Below are positions 25,376-33,200 of a stretch of 64,000 bases of DNA, in pieces; position 1 is the first letter of the stretch; each line of letters opens with the position of its first letter. The notes beneath the pieces are model-generated. The model saw only the letters and a program-made list of their open reading frames with translations, was not told the DNA's origin and did no database searches. Made by a program: the position numbers and the translations under genes. The stretch spans positions 62,001-126,000 of the forward strand of contig QAMT01000023.1 in NCBI GenBank assembly GCA_003150755.1, read 5' to 3'. Source of the stretch: Phascolarctobacterium sp. (GTDB lineage Bacteria > Bacillota > Negativicutes > Acidaminococcales > Acidaminococcaceae).

Positions 25376-26142
25376 GCCTGCCAGCCCTTTTCCACACAGG
25401 CAAAGGCATTGTGGTTATGGATGCTTTCGATGCTTTCCACAGTTACCTCATACCATTTAATGCGTTTATCCGCCTCAAGGCGCAGAGCAATTTCACGCAC
25501 GGCATCCTCTACAAAGCGCGGGTTATCGTAAGCCTTTTCCGTAACAAATTTTTCGTCCGGGCGTTTCAGCAGGCTGTACACCGGCGCACTCGCACCAGCA
25601 TCGGCCATTTCTGCCAGCTCTTCAATCCAAACCAAACCGTCCGCTTCGATTTCAATCCGCGCCAGCGCACGCTGGTTGTGCGCGCCGTAATCGCTGATTT
25701 CCTTGCTGCAAGGGCACAGGGTCTGCACCGGCACTTCCGCCATTATGCGCAGCTTAAATTCGTCCTGCTTTTCGGCAGTCAGCACGCAGTTCAAATCCAT
25801 CGGCGCACGCTGCCCGGTTACCGGCGACGTTTTATAAATAAAATACGGAAACTCCATGCGGATAAAGGCTTTTTCGGCCTGCAAATGCGTTTTTAAATTG
25901 TCCAGCACTTCTTCAAGCCCTGTGGGGCTGATAGCGCCGACTGTCTGCATACATTCCACAAAACGGCTCATATGCGTTCCGCGTATTTCGTGCGGTAAAT
26001 CCACTGCCAGGCTGATGGTGGCAACACTGTGCTGCTCACCCTGCTCTTTGTCCTTTAAGATAACAGGCCAGCGCAGGTTTTTAATACCGACATGTTTCAG
26101 CGGAATGCGGCGCATATCTGTCTGCGATTGTACGTCTTTCAT
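25372..26142 (-). CDS. folE2: GTP cyclohydrolase FolE2 (type IB)
   Basis: Opens GTP to 7,8-dihydroneopterin triphosphate, first step of both folate and queuosine synthesis. The 256-residue protein has the FolE2 signature: cysteine in VQTLCPCSKEISDYGAHN (about 143-160) and the conserved Glu and His residues around RGTHMSRF. FolE2 enzymes use several divalent metals and replace zinc-dependent FolE. The ATG at 26142 shares one base with the queD stop (TGATG), and AGGTGA lies 6 bases before it. Confidence 0.95.
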   Translation of the reverse strand: MKDVQSQTDMRRIPLKHVGIKNLRWPVILKDKEQGEQHSVATISLAVDLPHEIRGTHMSRFVECMQTVGAISPTGLEEVLDNLKTHLQAEKAFIRMEFPYFIYKTSPVTGQRAPMDLNCVLTAEKQDEFKLRIMAEVPVQTLCPCSKEISDYGAHNQRALARIEIEADGLVWIEELAEMADAGASAPVYSLLKRPDEKFVTEKAYDNPRFVEDAVREIALRLEADKRIKWYEVTVESIESIHNHNAFACVEKGWQA

Positions 26143-26501
26143 CACAAATCACCTCTGTAAATGCAGCCGCTGGTTTTGGTTTCCCACACTTCAACTTCGT
26201 ATAAATCGTAGTTATCAGCATGCAGCAAGTCTTTTAATTTATTCCACACCCATACGCTGATATTTTCTGCCGAAGGCTGCGGCAGAATATCGTTGATGCA
26301 GGCGTGGTCAAGATGCACCAGCACATTTTCCTTTACGATATTTTTCAGGCGGATAAAGTCAATAACCATGCCTTCATGGTCGGGCGTGCCCTGCACTTTT
26401 ACCACCAGCTTATAGGTATGCCCGTGCAGGCGCTCGCACTTGCCGTTGTATTCCGGCAGGTAATGCGCAGCGTCAAACTCAAATTCTTTTAAAACAATCA
26501 T
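26142..26501 (-). CDS. queD: 6-carboxytetrahydropterin synthase family enzyme, probable PTPS-I/III
   Basis: A 119-residue COG0720 enzyme. The zinc ligands are His13 and the two histidines of HGH (26, 28). The diagnostic motif reads CERLHGH (22-28), i.e. CExxHGH. From published work on this family, CxxxHGH marks QueD, ExxHGH marks PTPS-III that bypasses FolB, and CExxHGH marks dual PTPS-I/III. So the enzyme may both make carboxytetrahydropterin for queuosine and release 6-hydroxymethyldihydropterin for folate. Its place directly before folE2, folP and folK, without folB, supports this. The GGAGG site is well placed before the ATG. Confidence 0.93.
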   Translation of the reverse strand: MIVLKEFEFDAAHYLPEYNGKCERLHGHTYKLVVKVQGTPDHEGMVIDFIRLKNIVKENVLVHLDHACINDILPQPSAENISVWVWNKLKDLLHADNYDLYEVEVWETKTSGCIYRGDL

Positions 26502-26511
26502 ATTTCCTCCG

Positions 26512-26976
26512 TTAAACAGTCAGTCCGGCAAAATCCGGCTGCTGGCGCAAAGCCTCATAAGCCACAATGGCGACAGAATTGGAAAGGTTAAGGCTTCTTG
26601 CCTCGGCAATCATCGGTATGCGCACGCAGCAATCGGCGTATTCATTGCGCAGTTTTTCCGGCAGGCCTGCTGTTTCCTTACCGAAAATAAGCAGGCTGTC
26701 CGGCCCGTATTTTACGTCCGAATAGCGTTTATGCGCCTTGGTAGTCAGCAAAAATTTAGGGTTATCCTTGTATTTTTCCAGCACCTCGTACACGCTGTCA
26801 TAATAATGTATGTCTACCAGGTGCCAGTAATCCAGCCCGGCACGTTTTAAATATTTATCTTCAACCGAAAAGCCCAGCGGGCGCACCAGATGCAGATGGC
26901 AGCCCGTCGCTGCGCACAGGCGCGCAATATTGCCCGTATTGCCGGGAATTTCCGGCTCAACCAATACGATATGCAT
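26512..26976 (-). CDS. trmL: tRNA (cytidine(34)-2'-O)-methyltransferase TrmL
   Basis: SPOUT-class enzyme that 2'-O-methylates the wobble base of tRNA-Leu isoacceptors in E. coli. The 154-residue protein begins MHIVLVEPEIPGNTGNIARL, and has LLIFGKETAGLP (about 102-113) and the C-terminal knot region RSLNLSNSVAIVAYEALRQ. It sits between the glucosaminidase gene (4 bp gap) and queD (10 bp gap). The pairing with the folate genes looks like a shared transcript. Confidence 0.95.
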   Translation of the reverse strand: MHIVLVEPEIPGNTGNIARLCAATGCHLHLVRPLGFSVEDKYLKRAGLDYWHLVDIHYYDSVYEVLEKYKDNPKFLLTTKAHKRYSDVKYGPDSLLIFGKETAGLPEKLRNEYADCCVRIPMIAEARSLNLSNSVAIVAYEALRQQPDFAGLTV

Positions 26977-26980
26977 TAAA

Positions 26981-27940
26981 TCACTTTCCTTCTCTCAAAA
27001 TCTTTTCAACACGTTCACGCATCGTCAGCTTGCGTTCCTGCTTGGTTTCCTTATCCTTGTCTTTATCTTTATCCTTATCTTCGTCCTTATGGCTGCCCAT
27101 ATAATTTTTCAGGTATTCAGCCTTGGCTTTTTCAGCTTCTTTCAGGTCGTCCTTATCCATATCCAGCATATTCTGGTAAATGCGCATTATTTTTTCGCAG
27201 TAATGGCTGCCCATGGCCCAGGTGCCGTTCAGCCCGCTCCAGGTATCTACAATGCCGCGCTCCATGCGGATGGCATGCGCCAGTTCATAACGCGGGTCAA
27301 CAATATCCGTAGAAGGATGCTTTTTGGTAGTATAAGCCAGCAAATGCTGAATATGCGCACGCACGCCGATGTCCGGCTCGTCAAAGTATTCGCCTTCTAC
27401 ACCGCCTCCGGTTGTGCCCAAACCGCAAAAATTATTCTGCTCCGGCTTAACGTCGCCGTTAAAACGGAAAAAGCCTGTTTCCACAATCGCCTGCGCCAAT
27501 GCCAAATCCTCACGCACGCCCTCGCGCCCGGCTTCTTCCCAGTACAGATGCACCAGCTCATCAACCGAGCAGTTCAGCTGCGGGTCGGTATTATTCAGAT
27601 AAATAAGCGCCGCTGCCTGTTCCGGCGTAGCTTCGGCCTTGCCGAAAATACTTATTTTTTTATAATTTTTAGGCAGGCCTTTGGTATCATAAGTGCTTTC
27701 GCTTTTAGCCTTTGTTTTGGCTGCTTTGGCAGATGACGGCTTGGAAGATACCACAGCTTTGTCGCTCTTATTCTTTTTAATGTTGTTTTTTATAATTTTG
27801 GCCGCTGCCGTTGCTACCGTGCTTTTGGTAACTTTAGGCACAGTAACCGCGCGCGGCGATGCCGAAGCGCTGGCGGCAAACGCCGTTAAGCACGCCAGGG
27901 TTACGGCTGTAATTGTACGCTTTTTAAATTTCACTTGCAT
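26981..27940 (-). CDS. Exported glucosaminidase-domain protein
   Basis: A 319-residue protein with an N-terminal signal peptide (ITAVTLACLTAFAASASA, about 10-27), a Ser/Ala/Lys-rich linker (about 30-90) and a glucosaminidase-type domain (about 125-260). The catalytic Glu of such domains fits AQAIVETGFF, and NNFCGLGTTGGG is the usual second motif. It probably cleaves peptidoglycan at N-acetylglucosamine in the periplasm. The C-terminal tail has a lysine-aspartate dipeptide repeat (about 287-298) encoded by a near-perfect hexanucleotide tract. AGGAGA lies before the ATG; it is the first gene of the folate operon. Confidence 0.88.
   Translation of the reverse strand: MQVKFKKRTITAVTLACLTAFAASASASPRAVTVPKVTKSTVATAAAKIIKNNIKKNKSDKAVVSSKPSSAKAAKTKAKSESTYDTKGLPKNYKKISIFGKAEATPEQAAALIYLNNTDPQLNCSVDELVHLYWEEAGREGVREDLALAQAIVETGFFRFNGDVKPEQNNFCGLGTTGGGVEGEYFDEPDIGVRAHIQHLLAYTTKKHPSTDIVDPRYELAHAIRMERGIVDTWSGLNGTWAMGSHYCEKIMRIYQNMLDMDKDDLKEAEKAKAEYLKNYMGSHKDEDKDKDKDKDKETKQERKLTMRERVEKILREGK
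27048..27086 (-). repeat. Hexanucleotide tract encoding (Lys-Asp)n
   Basis: Six-base units of the form AAR GAY repeated about six times inside the glucosaminidase gene. A change of one unit keeps the frame, so it can vary in length without breaking the protein. Confidence 0.7.
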
Positions 27941-27987
27941 TCTCCTTGCTGTATTTTAATTAAAAATTATTGCAAACATACAAATAA

Positions 27988-28017
27988 ATTTTACATCAAA
28001 CAGCGGCAAACTGTAAA
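27988..28017 (-). promoter_or_regulatory. Promoter of the glucosaminidase-folate operon
   Basis: TTTACA (28012-28017), 18 bp, TAAAAT (27988-27993) on the minus strand. The -35 lies within the left arm of the dyad at 28009-28031, so a protein bound there would compete with RNA polymerase. Confidence 0.55.
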
Positions 28018-28031
28018 GGCGTTTTACAGTT
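28009..28031. promoter_or_regulatory. 9-bp perfect dyad, candidate operator
   Basis: AACTGTAAA, 5 bases, TTTACAGTT. It lies in the divergent region between the glucosaminidase operon and the UPF0173 gene and covers the -35 of the former. No T-run follows, so it is more likely an operator than a terminator. The binding protein is unknown. Confidence 0.55.
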
Positions 28032-28110
28032 GTTTAAGACAAATTCACAAATGAAAACCTTTCGCCGTTATGTTATAATAAAATAAAGTTATTCAAAAGG
28101 AGATGATTGC

Positions 28111-28797
28111 ATGTCAACCGTTTTTAAGTATATCAACCACGCCTGCTTTATGCTCAGCCACGAAGGCCATAACATTATTTTTGACCCGTACCTGGAAGGC
28201 TGCCCTAAATTTAAGCCGGGCGACACCGAAGCTTTGAAAGGGCTGAACGTAGAATACATTTTAGTTAGCCATGCTCATTTTGACCACATCGGCAGCGCTT
28301 TTGAACTTGCAAAAGCCTGCGACGCTACGGTAATTTCTACCGCCGAAGTTGCAGGCCTTGCCGGTGAAGCCGGTGTAAAAGCACACGGCATGCACCTTGG
28401 CGGCACGCACAAATTCGATTTCGGCCATGTACGCTTAACGCTGGCCTTCCACGGCAGCGGCGTTGCAGGCGGCCATGCCTGCGGCTTTATTGTAGATTTT
28501 TACGGCACTAAGCTTTACTTTGCGGGCGATACCGCACTGTTCGGCGATATGCAGCTTTTGCAGCGCCTTGACCCGTTTGATTATGCCGTACTGCCTATCG
28601 GCGATAACTTTACCATGGGCCCCGCCGATGCAGCAATTGCCGCCGAATTTTTAAAGGCCAAATATGTTATCCCCATCCACTACAACACCTGGCCGCTGAT
28701 TGCCCAGGACCCCGAAGCTTTTAAAGCCAAGGTTGAAGCAGACGGCAGCGCCGAAGTGCTGATTGTGCCTGTCGGCGAAAGCATTGAATTGAAATAA
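28111..28797 (+). CDS. UPF0173 metal-dependent hydrolase (metallo-beta-lactamase fold)
   Basis: A 228-residue protein of the UPF0173/YtkL family. The metal motif is SHAHFDHIG (HxHxDH, about 54-62), with further metal ligands in HGSGVAGG, AGDTALFGD and IHYNTW. It is a cytoplasmic hydrolase with unknown natural substrate. The ATG follows AAGGAGATG. It is alone, closed by a strong terminator. Confidence 0.92.
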   Translation: MSTVFKYINHACFMLSHEGHNIIFDPYLEGCPKFKPGDTEALKGLNVEYILVSHAHFDHIGSAFELAKACDATVISTAEVAGLAGEAGVKAHGMHLGGTHKFDFGHVRLTLAFHGSGVAGGHACGFIVDFYGTKLYFAGDTALFGDMQLLQRLDPFDYAVLPIGDNFTMGPADAAIAAEFLKAKYVIPIHYNTWPLIAQDPEAFKAKVEADGSAEVLIVPVGESIELK

Positions 28798-28813
28798 AGG
28801 TCAGCAAAATCAA

Positions 28814-28843
28814 AACCGGGAGTATCTGCTCCCGGTTTTTTAT
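28814..28843 (+). terminator. Terminator after the UPF0173 gene
   Basis: 9-bp stem AACCGGGAG / CTCCCGGTT with 6-base loop, followed by TTTTTTATTTT. Confidence 0.95.
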
Positions 28844-29012
28844 TTTGGCAAAGATATATAAATATATACGCCATATGCTTTTAATGAATTTGCTAAGCTG
28901 TTCAAAGCTGATTCTAACTCAAATCCGTCCTTTGAGAAACAACTGTTTTTATGATAAGATAAATTATAAAACAAATAGTTATAAAATTTTATCGGATTGG
29001 AAGAAACTGAAA

Positions 29013-29660
29013 ATGTCAAAATTAGTGCAGCTAGACGAAAACACACCGTCAATCAGATATTTATGCAAAAAAGACAAGCGTTTTCAAAAAGTTTTTTCCA
29101 TGATAGGCAGCATATCCTATGAACTTCAGGAAGATGGTTATTCTTTTTTGATTCATGAAATCATAGAACAAATGCTTTCTGCAAAAGCCGCCAACGCTAT
29201 ATACGGCAGGTTGAAAAAACTTTGCGGCGGCTCTGTTTGTCCGGATATTATCAATTCGCTTTCTGATGAACAGATTTTAAGTATCGGTACGTCAAGAGCA
29301 AAAGTCAAAGCAATCAGAAGTTTGACACAGGAAATAGAAAATGGCAATATTGTTTTTTCTGAATTTGATAATATGACTGATGCCGCTGTGCTGCATACAT
29401 TAACGCGCGTTCATGGGATAGGAATGTGGACGGCAAAAATGTACCTATTATTTGTGTTGGACAGGCAGGATATATTGCCCTTTGAGGATATCGCTTTTTT
29501 GCAAGGATATGGCTGGACTTATAAAACAGACGATTATTCGCCCGCAGCTGTCAAAAAGAAGTGCGGCAAATGGAAGCCGTATTCTTCTATTGCCGCAAGG
29601 TATATGTACCTGGCTGTCGATAAAGGATTAACCAAAAAGGAATTTCATCTTTTCAAATAA
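29013..29660 (+). CDS. AlkA-like DNA-3-methyladenine glycosylase (HhH-GPD family)
   Basis: A 215-residue base-excision repair glycosylase. The helix-hairpin-helix is LTRVHGIGMWTAKMY, and the catalytic aspartate lies downstream in ILPFEDIAFLQGY, in the position of the AlkA-type FPxxD. It is shorter than E. coli AlkA because it lacks the N-terminal beta domain. The frame is open 56 codons further upstream, but the start at 29013 (MSKLVQLDEN) is preferred: GGAAG precedes it and the upstream residues look non-coding. Markedly AT-rich and next to a tRNA array, so possibly acquired. Confidence 0.85.
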   Translation: MSKLVQLDENTPSIRYLCKKDKRFQKVFSMIGSISYELQEDGYSFLIHEIIEQMLSAKAANAIYGRLKKLCGGSVCPDIINSLSDEQILSIGTSRAKVKAIRSLTQEIENGNIVFSEFDNMTDAAVLHTLTRVHGIGMWTAKMYLLFVLDRQDILPFEDIAFLQGYGWTYKTDDYSPAAVKKKCGKWKPYSSIAARYMYLAVDKGLTKKEFHLFK

Positions 29661-29679
29661 GCAAAAAAGAAAATAAAAA

Positions 29680-29703
29680 AGCAGCCTTCCAAAGAAGACT
29701 GCT
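29680..29703 (-). terminator. Terminator of the tRNA operon
   Basis: Minus-strand stem AGCAGTCTTC / GAAGGCTGCT with one mismatch, followed by TTTTTTATTTTC. It lies 9 bp after the tRNA-Val CCA end. Confidence 0.9.
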
Positions 29704-29712
29704 GATTTTCGG

Positions 29713-29788
29713 TGGTGGGCGCTAACGGGATCGAACCGCTGACATTCTGCTTGTAAGGCAGACGCTCTCCCAGCTGAGCTAAGCGCCC
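29713..29788 (-). tRNA. tRNA-Val (TAC)
   Basis: Acceptor GGGCGCT/AGCGCCC, discriminator A, encoded CCA. Anticodon loop CTTACAA gives TAC, reading valine codons GTA/GTG and possibly others. The T-arm GGTTCGATCC is normal. Last in a three-tRNA transcript. Confidence 0.96.
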
Positions 29789-29791
29789 GAA

Positions 29792-29866
29792 TGGTGACCG
29801 GTGGGGGAATCGAACCCCCGATACCGCCGTGAAAGGGCGGTGTCTTAACCGCTTGACCAACCGGCC
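29792..29866 (-). tRNA. tRNA-Glu (TTC)
   Basis: Acceptor GGCCGGT pairs with ACCGGTC with one G-U pair; CCA is encoded. Anticodon loop CTTTCAC gives TTC for glutamate. T-arm GGTTCGATTCC normal. Three bases from tRNA-Val. Confidence 0.96.
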
Positions 29867-29869
29867 AGG

Positions 29870-29945
29870 TGGCTCCCCGAGTAGGACTCGAACCTACGAC
29901 GCCCTGATTAACAGTCAGGTGTTCTACCGGCTGAACTATCGGGGA
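29870..29945 (-). tRNA. tRNA-Asn (GTT)
   Basis: Acceptor TCCCCGA/TCGGGGA, discriminator G, encoded CCA. Anticodon loop CTGTTAA gives GTT for asparagine. First tRNA of the transcript, behind a consensus promoter. Confidence 0.96.
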
Positions 29946-29974
29946 ATTTCTTTGTGGTGCTGACCACATATGCT

Positions 29975-30003
29975 ATTATACGGTTTTAAGGTGTTCTTGT
30001 CAA
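29975..30003 (-). promoter_or_regulatory. Promoter of the tRNA operon
   Basis: Perfect consensus on the minus strand: TTGACA (29998-30003), 17 bp, TATAAT (29975-29980). A small hairpin TGTGGT/ACCACA lies in the leader before tRNA-Asn. Confidence 0.93.
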
Positions 30004-30028
30004 CACTTTTTTTAAAATTTTTTAAAAT

Positions 30029-30496
30029 TTATTTTACAGCAATTTTTACAACGATTTTCTGCACGTCGCAGGGCGCTTCCTGCGCATTACATCCGGGACG
30101 GTGCAGCTCCCACGGAAACAGCACTGCAAAGTCGCCGGCATTTAAAATAACAGCGTCCTTTTCGGCAATATTTTCAAAAAACAGCAGGTCGCGTTCTTCG
30201 GCGTAATCTTCCACAACTTTCACGTCATCCGTGCGCGGAGCAAAATAAATTTTTTCCGTGCCTTTACCTAAAAACTGCACATCAATGTATTTATTATGGG
30301 CTTCCGGTTTCTTTTTGCTGCTGTCCTCTGTTGTGTATGTATCAACATTGGCATACATCCTATCGCCGTCAAGTTCATATCTGCCGTTAGGCACTTTGCT
30401 AAAATCGGTCGCAGCCAGGTATTTTAACGCTTTTTGCAAATCTTCGCTTACATACGGCAGCAATTTTTCAATATCTGTTTTATGTCCAAAAATCAT
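30029..30496 (-). CDS. YhcH/YjgK/YiaL family protein
   Basis: A 155-residue cupin-like protein of the DUF386 family. The sequence has the conserved YELDGDRMYANVDTY (about 40-54), HNKYIDVQFLGKGTE (about 67-81) and a C-terminal FPWELHRPGC, with histidines likely to bind a metal. Family members occur near sialic acid and other sugar genes and are thought to act on sugar anomers or products. Here it stands alone, so its substrate is open. Confidence 0.88.
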   Translation of the reverse strand: MIFGHKTDIEKLLPYVSEDLQKALKYLAATDFSKVPNGRYELDGDRMYANVDTYTTEDSSKKKPEAHNKYIDVQFLGKGTEKIYFAPRTDDVKVVEDYAEERDLLFFENIAEKDAVILNAGDFAVLFPWELHRPGCNAQEAPCDVQKIVVKIAVK

Positions 30497-30554
30497 GTTA
30501 TCAGCCCTCTCTTGTTAAATATAAGTTATATTCTGCGCCGCCGTTAAAAATCCT

Positions 30555-30583
30555 TTGCAAAAAACTGCTGTTTAGGATAAAAT
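30555..30583 (+). promoter_or_regulatory. Promoter of the ABC-F gene
   Basis: TTGCAA (30555-30560), 17 bp, TAAAAT (30578-30583), giving a leader of about 28 bases. There is no long attenuator leader, which differs from antibiotic-induced resistance ABC-F genes. Confidence 0.75.
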
Positions 30584-30617
30584 TGTGCATATCGCTATTT
30601 AAAGAGAGGACTAAAAC

Positions 30618-32174
30618 GTGAGCTACTTAAATGTCACCAATGTATCGCATTCCTTTGGCGGACGCCAGATTTTGGAAAACGTTTCTTTTAAGCTGATGCG
30701 CGGCGAGCATGTCGGTCTGGTCGGCGCCAACGGCGAAGGCAAATCGACCTTTTTGAATATTGTTACCGGCCACACGCTGCCGGATGAAGGCAAGGTAGAA
30801 TGGCCCGGCAAAGTAACAGTCGGCTATCTTGACCAACAAAGCACATTAGAAAAGGGCATGACCATCCGCGAAGTGCTGCGCACCGCTTTTGACGGTATGT
30901 ACAAAATGGAAGCGGAGATGCTGGAGCTGTACGAAAAGATGGGCGACGCTACTCCGGAAGAAATGGATAAAATGATGGAAACCGTCGGCGAAATCCAGAC
31001 GGAGCTGGAACACGGCGGCTTTTATTCGCTTGACAGCAAAATTGAAGAAACTGCAAATGGGCTGGGGCTTGGCAGCATCGGCCTTGACCGCGATGTTTCC
31101 GAACTCAGCGGCGGTCAGCGCAGCAAGGTGCTGCTGACAAAACTGCTTTTGCAGAACTCCTCCATTTTGCTTTTGGACGAACCTACCAACTATCTTGACG
31201 TTGAGCATATTGAATGGCTGACTAAATTTTTGCAGAACTACGAAAACGCATTTATTTTAATCAGCCACGATGTAAGCTTTTTGAACAAGGTCGTTAACGT
31301 TATTTACCATTTAGAAAACTGCGAACTGACGCGCTACACCGGCAATTATGATAAATTCCAGGAAATGTACGCCATTTACAAATCGCAGAAGGAAGCAGCC
31401 TATGAGCGCCAGCAGCAGGAAGTTGCCAAGCTGGAAGACTTTATTGCCCGCAACAAAGCGCGCGTTGCTACCACCAATATGGCTAAAAGCCGTCAGAAAA
31501 AACTAGACAAAATGGAAATGATAGAAAAACCTCGTGAAAAGCCGAAAGCGCACTTCCAGTTTAAAGAAGCACGCACGCCGAGCCGTTATCTGGCTGTGGC
31601 CGAAGATTTGGTGCTGGGCTATGACACGCCGCTGAACCGCCCGGTAAGCTTTAAAATTGAATGCGGGCAGAAAATCGCCATCCGCGGTGTTAACGGTCTT
31701 GGCAAGACAACCCTGCTGAAAACGATTTTAGGCATTATCCCGCCCATCAGCGGCAGCATTGAACTGGGCCAGTTTTTGGAACCCGGCTATTTTGAACAGG
31801 AAGAACGCGACAAAAACGAAAACACCGCACTGGAAGATGTATGGAACGAGTACCCCGGCATGACTAACTACGAGGTGCGCGCTGCGCTGGCTGCCTGCGG
31901 GCTGACCAACGAACATATTACCAGCAAGGTATTTGTACTTAGCGGCGGCGAGGCTGCCAAAGTGCGCCTGTGCAAGCTGATGCTGAAAAACGTCAACTGG
32001 CTGGTGCTGGACGAACCGACCAATCACCTGGATGTTGACGCCAAAGCGGAACTAAAACGTGCCCTGATTGATTTTAAGGGCAGCGTGCTTCTGGTATCGC
32101 ACGAGCCGGAATTTTACGAAGACTGGGTAACAGATGTATGGAACATTGAGGACTGGACAACAAAAATAATTTAA
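30618..32174 (+). CDS. ABC-F family ATPase
   Basis: A 518-residue protein with two ABC ATPase domains and no membrane domain. Walker A motifs are GANGEGKST (about 36-44) and GVNGLGKTT (about 353-361), with LSGGQ and LSGGE signatures and LLDEPTNYLD / VLDEPTNHLD Walker B regions. ABC-F proteins act on the ribosome, moving stalled translation or dislodging drugs. The interdomain linker (about 235-315) is charged and of moderate length, closest by eye to the YbiT/YkpA group. GTG start with AGAGGA upstream. Its short leader argues for a housekeeping role. Confidence 0.93.
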   Translation: MSYLNVTNVSHSFGGRQILENVSFKLMRGEHVGLVGANGEGKSTFLNIVTGHTLPDEGKVEWPGKVTVGYLDQQSTLEKGMTIREVLRTAFDGMYKMEAEMLELYEKMGDATPEEMDKMMETVGEIQTELEHGGFYSLDSKIEETANGLGLGSIGLDRDVSELSGGQRSKVLLTKLLLQNSSILLLDEPTNYLDVEHIEWLTKFLQNYENAFILISHDVSFLNKVVNVIYHLENCELTRYTGNYDKFQEMYAIYKSQKEAAYERQQQEVAKLEDFIARNKARVATTNMAKSRQKKLDKMEMIEKPREKPKAHFQFKEARTPSRYLAVAEDLVLGYDTPLNRPVSFKIECGQKIAIRGVNGLGKTTLLKTILGIIPPISGSIELGQFLEPGYFEQEERDKNENTALEDVWNEYPGMTNYEVRAALAACGLTNEHITSKVFVLSGGEAAKVRLCKLMLKNVNWLVLDEPTNHLDVDAKAELKRALIDFKGSVLLVSHEPEFYEDWVTDVWNIEDWTTKII

Positions 32175-32189
32175 AACAGGCATAAAAAA

Positions 32190-32226
32190 AGCAATGCAAA
32201 CCAGTAATGGCTGCATTGCTTTTTTT
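32190..32226. terminator. Bidirectional terminator
   Basis: Stem AGCAATGCA / TGCATTGCT with T-runs on both strands, between the ABC-F gene and the convergent orphan gene. Confidence 0.92.
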
Positions 32227-32227
32227 A

Positions 32228-32674
32228 TCAGCGCATGTTTTCGATGAAGTCCTCAAAAGCATTGATTAAAATGGGATGGCCGGTTACTTTAAGGTCACGC
32301 AGGTATGTGCCGTAAGATTCATACCAGGTTTCAGCCAGTTCCATCGTCAGGCCTTCTTTTTTGTATTCTTCAATCATTTTTAAAACAAAGCGGTTAGCTT
32401 CGCCGGTTTCTTTATTCACATTCAGCGGAATGATGCGGGTTTCAGGCTCGTAACTTTCAACAGTTACATCCCAGCCGCCGGGTACAGGCGGACGGCGTGT
32501 AGCTTTAATCATATAGCCTGGCGCAAAGCCGACATAAGCACCGCCAAGGAAATTGTAAAGTTTGGCTTTAGTCAGCGGATAGCCGTTGGCGTTGCCCCAT
32601 TTTACAATCTCGTCGCAAACTTCGTTATTATGAATTACACTGGAAAATTCAGCCGTTGCCAAAACTTCGGACAT
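32228..32674 (-). CDS. Protein of unknown function, 148 residues
   Basis: I do not recognise this family. It is a soluble protein, mixed alpha/beta by eye, with no signal peptide, cysteine cluster or catalytic motif. Aromatic-rich segments are GAYVGFAPGY (about 45-54) and ETWYESYGTYL near the C-terminus. The ATG at 32674 is preferred: GGAGG lies 8 bases upstream, whereas an upstream in-frame ATG contains that site. Alone in its transcript, with a terminator behind it. Confidence 0.75.
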   Translation of the reverse strand: MSEVLATAEFSSVIHNNEVCDEIVKWGNANGYPLTKAKLYNFLGGAYVGFAPGYMIKATRRPPVPGGWDVTVESYEPETRIIPLNVNKETGEANRFVLKMIEEYKKEGLTMELAETWYESYGTYLRDLKVTGHPILINAFEDFIENMR

Positions 32675-32753
32675 GGTAGTTACCTCCAAAATAAAATCTA
32701 TACTTATTGTACTTTATGTCGTATAAAATTTCAAATCTTTTTGGCTGAATCCG

Positions 32754-33200
32754 TTAAATTTGACCCATATATTTTAAAATAACCTGGGCAATCAGCGCCG
32801 AGCCGATATAAGTGCCGATAAATACAAAGCACGAAATTACGGTAATGCGCCAGCCGCTTTTGGCAAAAGCGTCCAAATCCTTGCCGATGGCAATGCCTGC
32901 ATAAGCAAGAATTGGCGTGCAAAGCTGTAAAAAGCCTACTTTTTTAACGTACTCGTCTACATATTCGCTGCCCGGCACGCCCGGATAAGAAAGCAGGCAA
33001 GCCAACGTTACAACATAAGCAACCGCAGGAATGTTGCCCGGTAAAAATTTAGCCATAGCAATGCCTGCAATTGCCATCAGCATCAGCATTACCAGTCCGG
33101 GGATGGATTCCACCACGCCGTAAGGGGTACCGATAACATTTGCCACCAGTGACATTGCACTAACGATAACCAATACAATAAAAGTGTCCTTTAAACTCAT
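32754..33200 (-). CDS. Small membrane protein, partner of the DUF3100-type protein
   Basis: A 148-residue protein with about four transmembrane segments and almost no soluble part. It overlaps the upstream DUF3100-type gene by 4 bp (ATGA) and has GGAGAGG upstream, so both are made in step and probably form one complex. The segment YAGIAIGKDLDAFAKSGWR may be a re-entrant or cytoplasmic loop. By context it is half of a transporter whose cargo is hydrolysed by the M20 enzyme encoded first in the cluster. The transport role is inference. Confidence 0.75.
   Translation of the reverse strand: MSLKDTFIVLVIVSAMSLVANVIGTPYGVVESIPGLVMLMLMAIAGIAMAKFLPGNIPAVAYVVTLACLLSYPGVPGSEYVDEYVKKVGFLQLCTPILAYAGIAIGKDLDAFAKSGWRITVISCFVFIGTYIGSALIAQVILKYMGQI

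Noticed and set aside
28845..29012. 56 extra N-terminal codons for the AlkA-like protein
   Set aside because: The segment is not like the family N-terminus, has no good ribosome site at its start, and includes the probable promoter region.
29713..29945. Attachment site at the tRNA-Val 3' end
   Set aside because: No repeat of the tRNA 3' end was seen beside the AlkA-like gene and no integrase is nearby.
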